The notes under the pieces: model-generated
Databases searched by the model: none
What the model saw: the letters and a program-made list of their open reading frames with translations, nothing else
Told to the model about the DNA's origin: nothing
Part shown: positions 1 to 12,295 of the stretch, one piece after another
Numbering within the stretch: the stretch's first letter is position 1
Layout: each line of letters opens with the position of its first letter
Assembly: GCF_000001735.4 (NCBI RefSeq)
Contig: NC_003075.7
Location: 7,441,001-7,505,000, forward strand
Source: Arabidopsis thaliana
Lineage: Eukaryota; Streptophyta; Magnoliopsida; Brassicales; Brassicaceae
DNA: 64,000 bases
Direction: 5' to 3'
Made by a program: the position numbers and the translations under genes

Positions 1-814
1 AGCAGACTAAGAGTTAAAGAAATACAGGAAAAGCAAGATATAAAGAAGTAAAACATGAGATCTTTAAATTAATCTTTGTACTCAACAAACTAAGATCAAT
101 GTATAATTATTTTTATATTAATCTAACTTAAGTTTTAGTAAGTTTGTGGTTAATCAGTGACAAATGTGTTAATCTTTGTTTTTATGCATTAAGTTATCTA
201 TAAATGCGAGTTTTTTTTTTTTGTCAAAAACATGCAAGTTTTATGTTAAGTAAATCGTTAGCAAAAATGTACTACTAGTTCTGTCATAACTCATAACTCA
301 TAATTCGTTCAAGAATTATGAATGGTTGATTGAAAAAATAATTTTACCATGGATTAACTCTCTCAAAGGCCCAAGTCCATTAAAGGATTAAAAGGAACCT
401 AACAGCCCATACCCGACTTTTTTCTTTTTTGGGCTGTTGCTCTTACAAAGGATTTTTTTTGTAAAGTAAATTAATTTAGATTTTGGAAATTTAAAAAAAA
501 AAAGAGAGAAATAATTGTTTCTGTCAAACCATATTTTTCTTTTCTCAAAAAGACAAGAAATACATCTCCTAATTACAAAAAAAGTATGTTTTTTTACCGT
601 TAAAAAACTTTAAAAGGTGTATCAATTTAATTTTAAATTGACCAAAGACAAACGAAAATTTAATAAAATTGTTTGGATAAATAAAAAACATTATCTGAAA
701 AACCTAACCGACATCTCTCCTCCAACCACTGTGTAAAAAGCACTCAAATCACACTTTATCTTCTCCGTCACATTTTCCCGAGAAACAAAAAAAAAATCTC
801 AAATCTGGCAAAAA
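1..814. other. AT-rich intergenic DNA and CPR1 upstream region
   Basis: No convincing coding frame was found. The stretch is AT-rich with many short A or T runs. The last 100 bases or so before the ATG at 815 are C/T- and A-rich, as in an Arabidopsis 5' leader. I could not place a clear TATA box. Confidence 0.5.
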
Positions 815-2157
815 ATGGCGACGATTCCAATGGATATCGTCAACGACATATTCCTCCGATTACCAGCAAAAACTCTAGTTCGTTGCCGTGCTCTCTCTAA
901 GCCATGTTATCATCTAATCAACGATCCAGATTTCATCGAATCTCATCTTCATCGCGTTCTTCAAACCGGTGATCATCTCATGATTCTTCTCAGAGGAGCT
1001 CTTCGTCTCTACTCTGTAGATCTCGATTCACTTGATTCCGTCTCCGACGTTGAGCATCCGATGAAACGTGGTGGTCCGACCGAAGTTTTTGGTTCTTCCA
1101 ACGGTTTAATCGGGTTATCGAATTCTCCAACTGATTTAGCGGTTTTTAATCCTTCGACTCGACAGATTCATCGATTACCTCCTTCGTCTATCGATCTCCC
1201 CGATGGTTCGAGTACTCGTGGTTACGTGTTTTACGGATTAGGTTATGATTCTGTTAGTGATGATTATAAAGTTGTGAGGATGGTTCAGTTTAAGATAGAT
1301 TCAGAAGATGAACTTGGTTGTAGTTTTCCTTATGAGGTTAAAGTGTTTAGTTTGAAGAAGAATTCATGGAAGAGAATCGAATCAGTGGCGTCGTCGATTC
1401 AGCTTTTGTTTTACTTTTATTATCATCTCTTGTATCGTCGTGGTTATGGTGTTCTTGCTGGTAATAGTCTTCATTGGGTTTTACCTAGAAGACCTGGTTT
1501 GATTGCGTTTAATCTCATTGTTAGATTTGATCTTGCCTTGGAAGAGTTTGAGATTGTTCGGTTTCCTGAAGCGGTTGCGAATGGTAATGTTGATATTCAG
1601 ATGGATATAGGTGTTTTAGATGGTTGTCTTTGCTTGATGTGTAACTATGATCAGAGTTATGTTGATGTTTGGATGATGAAAGAATACAATGTGAGGGATT
1701 CTTGGACTAAGGTTTTTACGGTTCAGAAACCGAAAAGTGTGAAGTCGTTTTCGTATATGAGACCTTTGGTTTATTCTAAGGATAAGAAAAAGGTTCTTTT
1801 GGAGCTTAATAATACAAAGCTAGTCTGGTTTGATTTAGAGAGTAAGAAGATGAGTACTCTTAGGATTAAGGATTGCCCTAGCTCGTATAGTGCGGAACTC
1901 GTTGTGAGTAGCCTTGTCTTGGGGTGTAAAGGAGATCTTAATAACATTAAGTATCGAAAAGAACAACAAGCTAAAGAAGCTAGAGAAGCTAAAATTATGC
2001 AGAACACTAAAAGGAGGTGTGATTTTTTTGTTCTTCTCTAAGTCCAATTTACTTTAATATCATTTTCATTCGTTTTTGTATCGATATGTTCAGTATCTCG
2101 TTTGTTTTTATTCTCAGGGATGATTTCCTGTCCAAAGGATTCAAGCTGGTCTTATAA
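815..2157 (+). CDS. CPR1: F-box protein CPR1/CPR30, SCF substrate adaptor and negative regulator of immunity
   Basis: The protein begins with an F-box (about residues 3-45: PMDIVNDIFLRLPAKTLVRC) followed by an F-box-associated beta-propeller-like region. It is the F-box subunit of an SCF ubiquitin ligase; the Arabidopsis protein is known to limit levels of the NLR receptors SNC1 and RPS2, and loss gives constitutive defence. I join exon 1 (815-2016) to exon 2 (2118-2157): the donor is AG|GTGTGA and the acceptor CTCAG|GGATGA. This gives 413 aa ending GFKLVL, the length I remember for CPR1. Reading straight through the intron instead stops at 2041 after 408 aa, ending CDFFVLL, so intron retention would change only the tail. 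Identity is from recognition of the sequence and its neighbour UPL5. Confidence 0.9.
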
Positions 2158-4584
2158 GCCAAAAACAAGAGACAGGAGCTAAAGCTGCACAAGGTAAGTG
2201 AAAAAGTTGACCGTTCTTAATGGGTCTAGTTTGCTGCTGCATTCTTATTGCATTTCATTCTTTTCTGTCTCTGCTCTGTTTTGTCGCGGACGTTCATATC
2301 CGGTGTCTGTTTTGTGGCGGACGAGCAATTTTCATATTCGGGTTGGGACAAGAGTGAAAGTCACAGTATGTCATAGGTATTGAGTGCTTAGAAGTTAGAA
2401 CATTCCCTAGAAAATGTTATGGAGTCATCATCAGGATAATTACTTTAGCATATGACCATATTCAAGTGTGGTTTTTTCACATCAATCTATCTGCAAAACA
2501 ATCATTGGGTATGATTTTTTCAGGGAGGAGAAACGAGAAGGGGAACAAACAATAACTTCAACCAAAAAGCTCTAATATACCAAAGGAGAATAATATACAA
2601 CTTACCTACGTATATGTGCTTATAGAAGAGAGGACAAATGTTTTTGGTTTGTAAATAACTCTTTTTAAGTTTGATATATATAACTTACTAGTACTAACGC
2701 TTTGTATACTTGCTTTTTTAAGTTTCTGCATAATATGAGATGTTAAATAAATTAAAATTTGTCATATTTAACAAGAGCTGGTTCTATTACAGTAAAACCT
2801 ATATAAATTAATATTAAATTAATAATTTGTATAAATTAATAAATTCTTCCGTCTCCGAGTTGGGAGTAATTGATACAAATCACTAAATCAATATGATAAT
2901 AATTTTTTTAAAAATCTTATATAAATATATGGTCTCATCAATAATATAAATTAATAATTGTATAAATTTACTAATATATATTATAAATATCATATGTAAA
3001 ATATGACTCTTGTAATATTTTTCTTCAGTTTTTATTAATTTTTTGTAGTGTTCAATTATAATATTTAACAAAATGAATTTTTTTTTTTATTGTAATTGGT
3101 TTCAGAAATACTATTGATTATAAAAAAAAATTACATTTTATATCGATTTTGTGTAAAAATTTACGAAATTTGTACAATTTTATTAAATTTTCGATAAATT
3201 AATATCTTTTTAAATTAATAAATTTTTTTGGTTCTAATATTATTAATATATAGAGGTTTTACTGTAATACTTTGCTATCTTTTCATTTATTTATTAATAT
3301 TATTAAATCATCGACATGAGCTAACGTTTTTCTACAATAACTTTTGAGATCACTAAGTAGAAAGTTGAATCTTTCATCGACAATTTTATAAGTAGTCAAT
3401 AAGAAACTTTCTACAGCTTGCTTATTACCCTCGTCGAAATATTGTGTTTCGTGAGCAATCCTATTATTGGTCAAACTAAACTATTTTGCTCAAAATTCTT
3501 CATATGGATAACTACAAAAATCCAAGTTTTCCATTTAGATTTTACTAATCGGCGCTATCGTAAGTGTAGTCGTCATTGCCTATTTCTCGAGTTTTTAATA
3601 GTCTAAATCGTGATACCATTTCGACTAACCAAACAAAACTTAGTAAAAAATTTGGTGTGTAACGAATCCAAAATATCAAGTTTACGTTTTGTCACGATTC
3701 CTTTACCACCAAGTTGCCAATGTTTGGTTACATTTACCAAAGATCTAAATAGTAACCAAGAAGTCTCACTGAATTTATAGAGATTTTTGGCTGAATCTAC
3801 TTAATTGACCTAGTGCTCTGCTCTACTTCTACAAAGACAGATGGGCCTGATATGATCGCTGGTGGACTCAGGTGTGACGAGCCCAACTCCGGAAAGGAGT
3901 ATAAAATAGAACGATTCGTATTATTGATGCTATCATTAAGACCAAAATAAAAAAAAAAGGTGAAAAATTAGCAAGTGATAAACTATAAAACACAACGTTT
4001 TCTAAATGGTAAGAATATAAACTTTTTATAGAAATTAAGAAATTTAATAAAAAATTTATAGGAAATAAGAAATCTACATAAGAACACAGACAACTTTTTG
4101 GCTTTTTTGTAATGTTTTTCTAGGTAATAAATTTCATAATCTTCCAAAAATAATTAATCAAAAGATTTGACTAGGCGATTAACCCAAAGCTTCAAAAGAA
4201 AAAGTAAAAAAAATCCTTAATTTGTTTCTTTATCGGATTCAACAATTTGAAACCATAAATGACATATTCTAATTAATTCAGAGATATTTTTACACTAATT
4301 TTATAGAAATTCATTAATCTAATCACAAATTAATAAAATAAAGAGGTGTGAAACGTTTAACAATGGCATAGAGAGCGAGAGAGAGAGAGAGGAAAACTGT
4401 GTTAAACCCAGACGAAACCTTCGATCTTCTTCTCCTCTCTCAATCTCTTCACCTTCCTTCCTCCTTCTTCCTCACCTCTATACTCCGTTACGGTTAATTT
4501 TCCGGCCATCGAATGTTGGATAAGGTTTTCGCGAAAGCCGATAGAGAAAGATAGAGACAGAGAGAGAGAGATTCTCGTCGCTAA
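2158..4584. other. Intergenic region between CPR1 and UPL5
   Basis: This 2.4-kb gap starts with the probable CPR1 3' UTR. It then holds an Emigrant-type MITE (2790-3264), listed separately. From about 3280 to 3480 the minus strand has a stop-free frame of some 60 codons without an ATG, which I could not assign. The last 200 bases are the UPL5 leader, rich in CT and GA dinucleotides (about 4371-4392 and 4555-4571). No gene is supported. Confidence 0.55.
2790..3264. mobile_element. Emigrant-type (Tc1/mariner/pogo-like) MITE with TA target duplication
   Basis: The element opens with CAGTAAAACCTATATAAATT and its right end, read on the other strand, is CAGTAAAACCTCTATATATT. The two termini thus match over roughly 24 bases with few differences. 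Both ends abut the dinucleotide TA (2788-2789 and 3265-3266), the duplication made by pogo/mariner-type elements. The interior is about 475 bp, very AT-rich and non-coding. The terminal sequence is what I recall for the Arabidopsis Emigrant family (full length a little over 500 bp), which is mobilised by Lemi1-like transposases. It lies about 630 bp beyond the CPR1 stop codon. Confidence 0.85.
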
Positions 4585-7500
4585 ATGACTCTAAGCCGTT
4601 CATCAGCCGACGATTCAACCAATAACGCTAACCGATCTTACTCCGCCGTGGCTGGAACCGATAACAAACGAAAACGAGACGAGGACTCTTCTGATTACGT
4701 CGGCGTTGCTGAAAGTCTCGAGATGTTGAAGAAACAAGAAATCGACGCCGATCATATGGCTGCGTCGGCTCAACAGACTTTAATTTCATGGAGATCCGGT
4801 GAGAATTCCCGGTCTCTATCTTCTTCCGGTGAGTGTTCTTCGTCGAATCGTCCTGAGTCGACTCGGTTACAAATCTTTGTGAGGATGATGTCTGGAGGTA
4901 AAACGATTGTGATCCACGCTGAGAAATACGATACTGTTGAGAAACTTCATCAGAGAATCGAGTGGAAAACGAAGATTCCGGCGCTTGAGCAACGAGTTAT
5001 CTACAAAGGTAAGCAGCTACAGCGTGAAAACTCGCTTACTTACTACTCCATCGAGCAAGACGCTTCGCTTCAGCTCGTTGCTCGTATGCAGAGCACAGAG
5101 CATCCTGTAGCTTGGCAAACGATTGATGATATTATGTATACAATTTCGAGAATGTATAAAGGTGAGAATCTTCAATCTAACATCAACGAGAAGATTGTTA
5201 CTTTCTTTGCGATGATTCCTGTGGAGAGTGACGAATCGATTGCGAAATATCTCAACATTTTCTCGAACTCTTCGGTTCCAGCTGCTTTAGTGATGCTATA
5301 TGCTTCTTCTTTAGAGAGGAATAAGTCTTGTGCTAAGAGCTCTGTTAAGCTGTTCTTGAGTAATTGTGTAGCTTTACCGAAGAATCAGAAGAACTATTGT
5401 TTACCAATAGTGTTAGAGTTTTGTAAACTGCTTAGGAAAGTTTGCCCTGATCAGAAGCTATATGTTACTTGCCGGAACACCTTGGGATCGATGCTGGAAA
5501 CGTTTGATAACCCTCATGGTGTATATAATGATCAATATGAGACTTTTGGGGTGGAGATTTTCCCGTTCTTTACTGAGTTAACTGGTCTTTTGTTGAATGA
5601 GTTAGCTCAGAATTCAGGGCCTAGTTTCTGTGACTTTCAGAAAGTTTCTTCCTTTTGGCAACAATTGAGGAAAGTCATTGAACTCAAAGTTGCCTTTCCC
5701 ATTCCCATTGTGTTACCTATGCAAAGTACTGCATTGGAGGCGGAGATCAGACATCTTCATCGGTTATTTGGAAGCTTGTTGACGACTATGGACCTTTGTA
5801 TGTGTAGGGTCGAGTCTTCGTTGGCTGATAAAGAAGTTGGAAACAGTGAAACTATGTCTTCATCGTGGTCTCAGTATCTTTCCATTCTGAAGATTATCAA
5901 TTCAATGTCTAACATTTATCAAGGTGCTAAGGGACAGCTAGCTGTTATGTTAAATAAAAACAAGGTTTCATTCTCCGCCCTCGTTGTGAAATTTGCTAAA
6001 AGAGGAGATGACCACCAATGGATCTTTGAGTATAAGGAAGCTACCAACTTTGAAGCTAGGAGGCATTTGGCAATGCTCTTGTTTCCTGACGTGAAAGAAG
6101 ACTTTGAGGAGATGCACGAAATGCTCATTGATCGGTCCAATTTGCTATCAGAATCATTTGAGTACATAGTGGGCGCAAGCCCTGAAGCACTTCATGGTGG
6201 ACTGTTCATGGAATTCAAGAATGAGGAAGCTACAGGTCCTGGTGTTCTACGAGAATGGTTCTATCTGGTATGTCAGGAGATATTCAATCCAAAAAATACC
6301 CTCTTCCTTCGATCTGCTGATGATTTTAGAAGATTCTCTCCAAACCCAGGTAAGCTTTGTGCCATATTATGTTGTCTTTCTCTTGACATCACTAGCCTAG
6401 ATACAAGTGAATTTGGAGAGACCTTGCTTAGACATTCCTATAGTTTGTTACTATCTGGTATCCCATTCGCTGATAGTCATCCCTTCTTAAAATTCTGAGA
6501 ACATATTTAGGTTGTCAGAATTGCATAACCTGTTATTCCTAACGCCCTCTTAATTTGTTTGGTGGCTATGTCAAGTAAACATGCACAAGTATACACTTTA
6601 AATATAGACGATGATTGGGCTGTCATCGTAGAATCATCTATATGCTGAAGGGTTTACTAATGAACTTATCGGAATCTTATATTCTTACATAAATGCTTGA
6701 TCGTGGTACTTCTTTACCTGCTTGATTATCTGAAGTGAAGCATCAGTGAGTTGAAACTATTTGGAAGCTGTCTAGCCTTGGAAACAAGCTTTTGTGATGT
6801 CACTCTTTGCTCTAAATAGATATTTCTTGTGATGCTCATATCTTGATCTAATAATATTAGATTTTTGTCTTACGTTCAGCATCCAAGGTGGATCCATTGC
6901 ATCCTGACTTCTTCGAGTTCACGGGTCGTGTGATTGCCTTAGCTTTGATGCACAAAGTTCAAGTGGGTGTGCTGTTCGATCGTGTTTTCTTCTTACAATT
7001 GGCCGGACTGAAAATATCTTTGGAAGATATTAAGGACACCGATCGAATTATGTACAATAGCTGCAAACAGATTCTGGAAATGGATCCAGAGTTTTTCGAT
7101 TCAAACGCAGGCCTTGGTCTAACATTCGTGTTGGAAACCGAGGAGCTGGGAAAGAGGGATACGATAGAGCTATGTCCAGACGGGAAACTCAAGGCTGTTA
7201 ACAGCAAGAACAGGAAACAATACGTCGATCTCCTCATCGAACGCCGATTTGCCACACCAATCTTGGAGCAAGTAAAACAATTTTCTCGAGGTTTCACTGA
7301 TATGCTATCACATTCTGTACCGCCCAGATCATTTTTCAAGAGATTATACCTAGAGGATCTGGATGGAATGCTTCGAGGAGGAGAAAACCCGATAAGCATA
7401 GATGATTGGAAAGCGCATACAGAATACAACGGATTCAAAGAGACTGATCGCCAAATAGACTGGTTCTGGAAGGTAATAAGTAAAAAAACACAAATTCTTT

Positions 7501-7819
7501 CTTCAACTTTTAAACTTTGGAACCAAGTTTTTAAATGCCTTGTCGTATTTTGTAGATTCTGAAGAAAATGACAGAGGAAGAACAGAGGAGTATACTGTTC
7601 TTTTGGACATCGAATAAGTTTGTACCAGTGGAAGGGTTTAGAGGATTATCATCAAAGCTTTATATCTACAGATTATATGAAGCTAATGATCGTCTTCCAT
7701 TGTCTCATACTTGCTTTTACCGTCTCTGTATACCGAGATACCCGACGATTACTCTCATGGAACAACGCCTCCGACTCATCGCTCAAGATCATGTCAGCTC
7801 CAGTTTCGGTAAATGGTGA
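4585..7819 (+). CDS. UPL5: HECT-type E3 ubiquitin ligase UPL5
   Basis: Three exons (4585-6349, 6880-7472, 7556-7819) give 873 aa; the frame is continuous across both introns. Residues about 94-170 form a ubiquitin-like domain (RLQIFVRMMSGGKTIVIHAE onward). The C-terminal third, from about residue 530, is a HECT domain that forms a thioester with ubiquitin. The catalytic Cys lies in PLSHTCFYRLCIP near the end (about residue 839). In Arabidopsis UPL5 is known to ubiquitinate the transcription factor WRKY53 and so delay leaf senescence. The start is the first ATG after a GA-rich leader. The protein ends SSSFGKW. The first intron is 530 bp and holds no other gene; the reading frame seen past 6349 is intron read-through. 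Confidence 0.95.
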
Positions 7820-8373
7820 AATAATTATCAAAGTAATTTCTATCTTCTCTCTCTCTCTCTCTCTCAATCTATCCGTCTCTCAGTCTGATCTTTAGGGTTC
7901 GTAGATTGGTGCTTTTGGTGTATAGATTTAGTGTTATGGTCATGCCTCTGTTTATGACCGGAAGATTTCTTAACTTCTGTTTTTAACTTATGGATAAATT
8001 AAGTCCCATCAATTAATTATAAACTTATGCCGATGAGCACAAGGTATGTTAAAATCGTTTTTCACTTTTTTGTGTTTGGATTTATCGAATCATGTAAATA
8101 CTAAACATTAGAGTAATTTCACTTCGATTTGCAAATAGCAAAATAGGAGTCTTTGTTTTGTAGTATGCTTCTTTTGTGTTTATGTTAATAATTTGTGTTA
8201 AGAGAACATTTCTTTGTATTATATGAAATTAGATTACAAAGCTTTCTTTTTTTATTTAGCAAACAAACATCAAACTCTCTTTAGACCACCTCAATAGTCT
8301 CATCATAGAAAAAGAAACCCATTTAGGATTTAAGAAGAAACAAAATGTTCTTATAGGTTAAAAAAAGGCTTTA
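7820..8373. other. Convergent 3' UTR region
   Basis: UPL5 (+) and the small acidic protein gene (-) end facing each other here. The segment holds a CT dinucleotide run (about 7846-7864) and AT-rich sequence typical of 3' UTRs. No further gene is seen. Confidence 0.5.
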
Positions 8374-8952
8374 TTACACTGCCTTGCCGTCAACAGGCTT
8401 CTCCTCCTTAGTCGGAGATTTGACAGCCGGTTTACCATCTTTCTCCTCCACAACTGCTGTAATTACAACTGGTTTCTCCTCTTTAACCGGAGCTATCTCG
8501 GTTTTTTCAGTTTCATTCTCTACATTTGGTACTTCTTCTCCTTTGATTTCAACTTCAACCACAGTGGCTGAATCATCTGCATGAACGGTTTTCTTAGGCG
8601 TCTCGGTTGTTGTCTTCTCTTCTGTGTTTGATACTATCTTCTCAACCTGTGGGAAAAAATCGATTGAGCTTTGCGTCATGAATCAGCTTTTATAGATCAA
8701 AGCTAACTACTAACAAAATCTACAAAAACTGAGCTTTCGAAAACAAACTAAAGATTATCACATGGAGATAGTATTACACTATTCCACATGTTTTGTTGTC
8801 TGAAAGTACGGTAAGTTAAATTAATTGCACATATGTCAACGGATTTAAGACAATGAAATAAGGATTTTGCAGTTTTCGAGTATCAATATTAATAACACTT
8901 GAACTTTACAATTGGATCAAAAGAAATGAAGAAATACCTCAACACCAGCCAT
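8374..8952 (-). CDS. Small Lys/Glu/Val-rich protein of unknown function
   Basis: A two-exon minus-strand gene. Exon 1 (8938-8952) is only 15 bases and encodes MAGVE; exon 2 (8374-8646) encodes 90 residues, for 95 aa in all. The donor is GAG|GTATTT and the acceptor CCCACAG|GTTGAG, in phase. The protein is low-complexity, with repeated blocks of the type KEEKPV and TEKTEIAPVKEE, no hydrophobic segment and no recognised domain. It is probably disordered. Support for a real gene comes from the good splice sites, a TATA box about 100 bp upstream of the ATG, and biased K/E/V composition kept in frame. I do not recognise a function; I recall the locus as At4g12580, annotated unknown. Confidence 0.7.
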
Positions 8953-9053
8953 TTGGAGACTCTGAAGAAGAAGAATATGGACAAAGGAAAAAATGGCTGA
9001 GTTTAGAAAAGGAGGAATAGTTGTGAGTGAGTTTAGCGAAAAAGCGAATGATT

Positions 9054-9063
9054 GTATTTATAG
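9054..9063 (-). promoter_or_regulatory. TATA box of the small acidic protein gene
   Basis: Read on the minus strand the sequence is CTATAAATAC, a canonical plant TATA box. It lies about 100 bp upstream of the ATG at 8952 and supports the short first exon. Confidence 0.6.
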
Positions 9064-10290
9064 AGGTGGTCTTCAAAAAGTAAATTCAAATTTTAATAAA
9101 AATTGTTGAAGAATATTGAGGATGCTTGGTGTGTCATATTTACAGGTAAGAAAAACATCACTAATTAAAGTTTGTAAAGTAAACTACCTTATGATGGTGT
9201 AAAAGCTTCATAATGTTTTTGTCAATTGACAAAAATCTTTAATGTTTTGTGGTATTTTATAACTTTTTACCTATTTCATATGATGATTTGTGAACATGTT
9301 ATATGTTTGGATTTCTAAACAACAATGACCTCCTCTGAACACACTTCTTTTTAGTGAAATAACCCCCAAAAACGAAAATAAAAATTGTTAGTGAGTTGGT
9401 TCACTATTTGGTGTGGTACACTTGGACATATGTATAGATGACAACCATCTGTCATTATTTCTCTACTTTAGAAGTTTAATTCTCTCACGTCACTTCTTTA
9501 TTAACTCTTTATTCCTTCTAGAATTTTGGACCATTACTTTCAAGTTCCCATGTTTTGATACACAAACGAACCATTCGATTCTTTTCTTGCGTTTGCTAGT
9601 TTTATTTTGATACTTTTGTTTCAGGAGGACTAAGAGTGAGGTTTAGTATCGAAAACATGGTTACATGTTATTATCTTGATGATCTTATTTTGTTATGATC
9701 AAAAAATTTAAACCTAATTGAGTGCATGTGCAAAATTAAAGACGACAAAGTTAATGAAGCATCAAATTCTGATTGGCGATACACATTAGACTATATCAAA
9801 TGGTCGAGGACTATATATCAAGCTTGCATCTGGTTGCAACTTGACTTATTATTGGCTACGGTTCCATTATTATGTTTTAGGGAGAGAGTGAACCAACGTT
9901 GATTACGTTCAGGGGGGAAACGTAAGCAGACATTGAGACAACTATCTGTACGACCTAAGAGTGATCGAGTCGTATAAAGCTCAGGTGAAACAAGACTAAA
10001 ACTAAACCGATAACCATTGGATCTCATTAATTCACAGTAAACCAAATTGTACCCAATTAAACCGGAAATAGATAGTACCATACGGAGAACATTTTCTTTT
10101 TTTGAGAGAGTAGTGAGTGTCACAATAATTGACAGATGACGAAAAGAAAACCAGAGCGGAATCTACGAGCTGAAACACAAGAACTCACTGTTAAGACTCA
10201 GTTTCAAGTAAAAGTTTCTACAAAGTTCGAATGTTTTCAACATCGAGTGAAGTAAACCAGATTTCACTGAAAACCTTATCGTGTTTCTCT
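9064..10290. other. Intergenic region, upstream of the small acidic gene and 3' of EMC3
   Basis: AT-rich, with no supported gene. The part nearest 10290 is probably the EMC3 3' UTR. A stop-free plus-strand stretch at about 9413-9610 lacks an ATG and reads as low-complexity Leu/Phe/Ser, so it was not accepted. Confidence 0.5.
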
Positions 10291-11976
10291 CTACTTCACG
10301 AGTTTTCTTAATACAGATTCTGCGCGCTGCTCAAATCGAGGTAGTGCCCATTCGTGCTGGATTATGTCTAAACCATCCTTCTCTGCACCCAGACTCTGAT
10401 CAATTTTGCAAGGCAACGATACCAAATCAGGTATGGCCACGGAGCGAACAAAACAACAACACTTAGCAATCATATATTCATATATAGTTTGATTACCTTT
10501 GATGCATCAAATCCAAACCCACCCATTTGCATCATACGTTGTGTGTCATCAATGGCTGCATACGAAGCAAAAGTAAAAGATTATGACCACAGTTTAGTTT
10601 TTGAGGAATGTGGAGCAAATTCGTATGTGACAGCTAACCATTTTCATCTCCGAGAATGAGACTGAACAAGCCTCTTAATCCAAACAAGTTCAAGAAGTAC
10701 CTGAAGAGCGAAAGAAAAACTCATAAAAAAAAAAAAGAGAAAGGGCAAATATCCAGAAGCAAATATGATTAGCATACTGAAAATCTGAAGAGGACCGGAT
10801 AACACAAAGTCCTTTGTGTAATTTGAGTACTTACCAGGAACGACTACTCACATAGCTAACATCGACAGTGCTCAAGTCAATGCCATTCTGTAACATTGAT
10901 CTGAACCTCTGAGTCAGTGGAAATGGTATTTTGGCTGCAAGATAAACAAAGAAGCCTTAGATGCTATGGAATTATAAAAAAATTAGAGTATCATGGAAAC
11001 AATTAACTGGTTTCTCAGATGAAAGCAGTGAAACAGCCAGTTATAAAATCAAATACATGATTGCTGTTTATGAAGTAACCAAGAAAAATAATTGCAAAAC
11101 ACTTTGTTTAGGAAATAAACCTGCAACAAATCCAGAGAAGAAGAAGTTGACCCATGCAAAAGTGAGTGTCTGCAAAATGGTAAGTGATATCAGTTTCTTA
11201 AATGACCAGTAACGCAAAAACATAGATGAAACATTTCAAATACAACTCACCTGAGGAATAATCATAGAAAGATTTTTCTTCATCATATCCATGGCCATGT
11301 TAGGATCAGAAAACATAGCAGCTTGTGGATTTTGAGCTTCTCCCTTGGGAACATGTAGCAAACCATTCTCCTACAACAAACAAAACCACATACTTCTCAC
11401 ATTCCATATCCATCAATACACTCATCAGAAACTATTGAACAGATTACTTCCTCTAGCAAAACAAAGAGACAATATAAGAAAGACGATCACAAATGAATGC
11501 TAAGTAAAAAGGTCAAAGATCAACAACAAACTCAAGCTTTCAATGGAATCCACACAATGAATCTCTTAAAATCAGAAAACCAGATCAAGACCAAATGTCA
11601 AATCTTAGAAAACTCATTACCTCGTTGCTGAAGTAGAATCTCCGAGCACGGAATGATTTCGGCGGGATAAAATTAGCACCGACTTTAAGATTCCGAGCTC
11701 TAATAACAACTTGCCTATCAAACAAATCAAATCGAAATCGAATCAGCTAAACAAAAACTCATAGATACAGACTTAAAATCTACGCATAGAGAATACAATC
11801 CAGAGAAGGAGGAAGAAGACTCACCCTTCTTTAACCATCTTAGCATCAGGAGTTGGAGTAGAACGCATAAGCTTAGAGACAAAGTATCTCAAAATACCGA
11901 TTAGAACCATCACTACGGAGAGAGGAATCAGAACCCAATCTCTGATCGCCGTATCGAGAACTAGATCCTCCGCCAT
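10291..11976 (-). CDS. EMC3: ER membrane protein complex subunit 3 (EMC3)
   Basis: Eight exons on the minus strand: 11825-11976, 11621-11714, 11251-11370, 11121-11169, 10835-10934, 10639-10700, 10497-10555, 10291-10395. They join in phase to 246 aa. The protein starts MAEDLVLDTAIRDWVLIPLS, with a first membrane span at about residues 14-31, then a charged cytosolic part, and further spans around TFAWVNFFFSGFVAAKI and WYFLNLFGLRGLFSLIL. EMC3 is a YidC/Oxa1-superfamily subunit of the EMC insertase that places tail-anchored and multi-pass proteins in the ER membrane. The length and sequence match the plant family. It is transcribed divergently from the SNU13 gene over 319 bp. Confidence 0.93.
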
Positions 11977-12295
11977 TCTAAACCCTAATTATCTCTCTTT
12001 CTCGTCTTCTTCGTCTTCGATCTTCTCTGGTGAAGCAAACAAAACACGATCTGAGATTCTGAGAGAAGAGCTGAGAATCCGATAATTTAGTGGAAATTAT
12101 TTTATTTTTTTTATTTAAAAAATATCTGAAACCTTCTGAGTCAGAGAGAGGCTTTGATGTGTTCCCTTTATAAAACCCTAATTCGTTTGTCTATTAAACC
12201 CAAACTAAAACCCTAGCTACCTTGTTCTCCTCACCGCTTCTTTCTTCCCTGAACTCAGAACTTAGAACAAAGAACTCTCGTAGACGAAGAAGAAG
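11977..12295. promoter_or_regulatory. Divergent EMC3/SNU13 promoter with telo-boxes
   Basis: The 319 bp between the two ATGs must hold both promoters and leaders. Three telo-box cores (AAACCCTA) are visible: about 11980-11987, 12173-12180 and 12208-12215. The second overlaps a possible TATA (TTATAAAACC). Telo-boxes are well known upstream of plant translation and ribosome-biogenesis genes, which fits the SNU13 homologue. Confidence 0.65.

Noticed and set aside
3283-3474. Stop-free minus-strand frame of about 63 codons near the Emigrant MITE
   Set aside because: It has no ATG, stops lie just upstream in the same frame, and I could not match it to any family. It may be an old fragment, but nothing beyond the open frame supports it.
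6194-6400. Alternative plus frame inside UPL5 exon 1 and intron 1
   Set aside because: It overlaps well-supported UPL5 HECT codons in another frame.
9413-9610. 65-aa plus frame in the gap left of EMC3
   Set aside because: It starts at a non-ATG codon and has no recognisable content or neighbouring signals.
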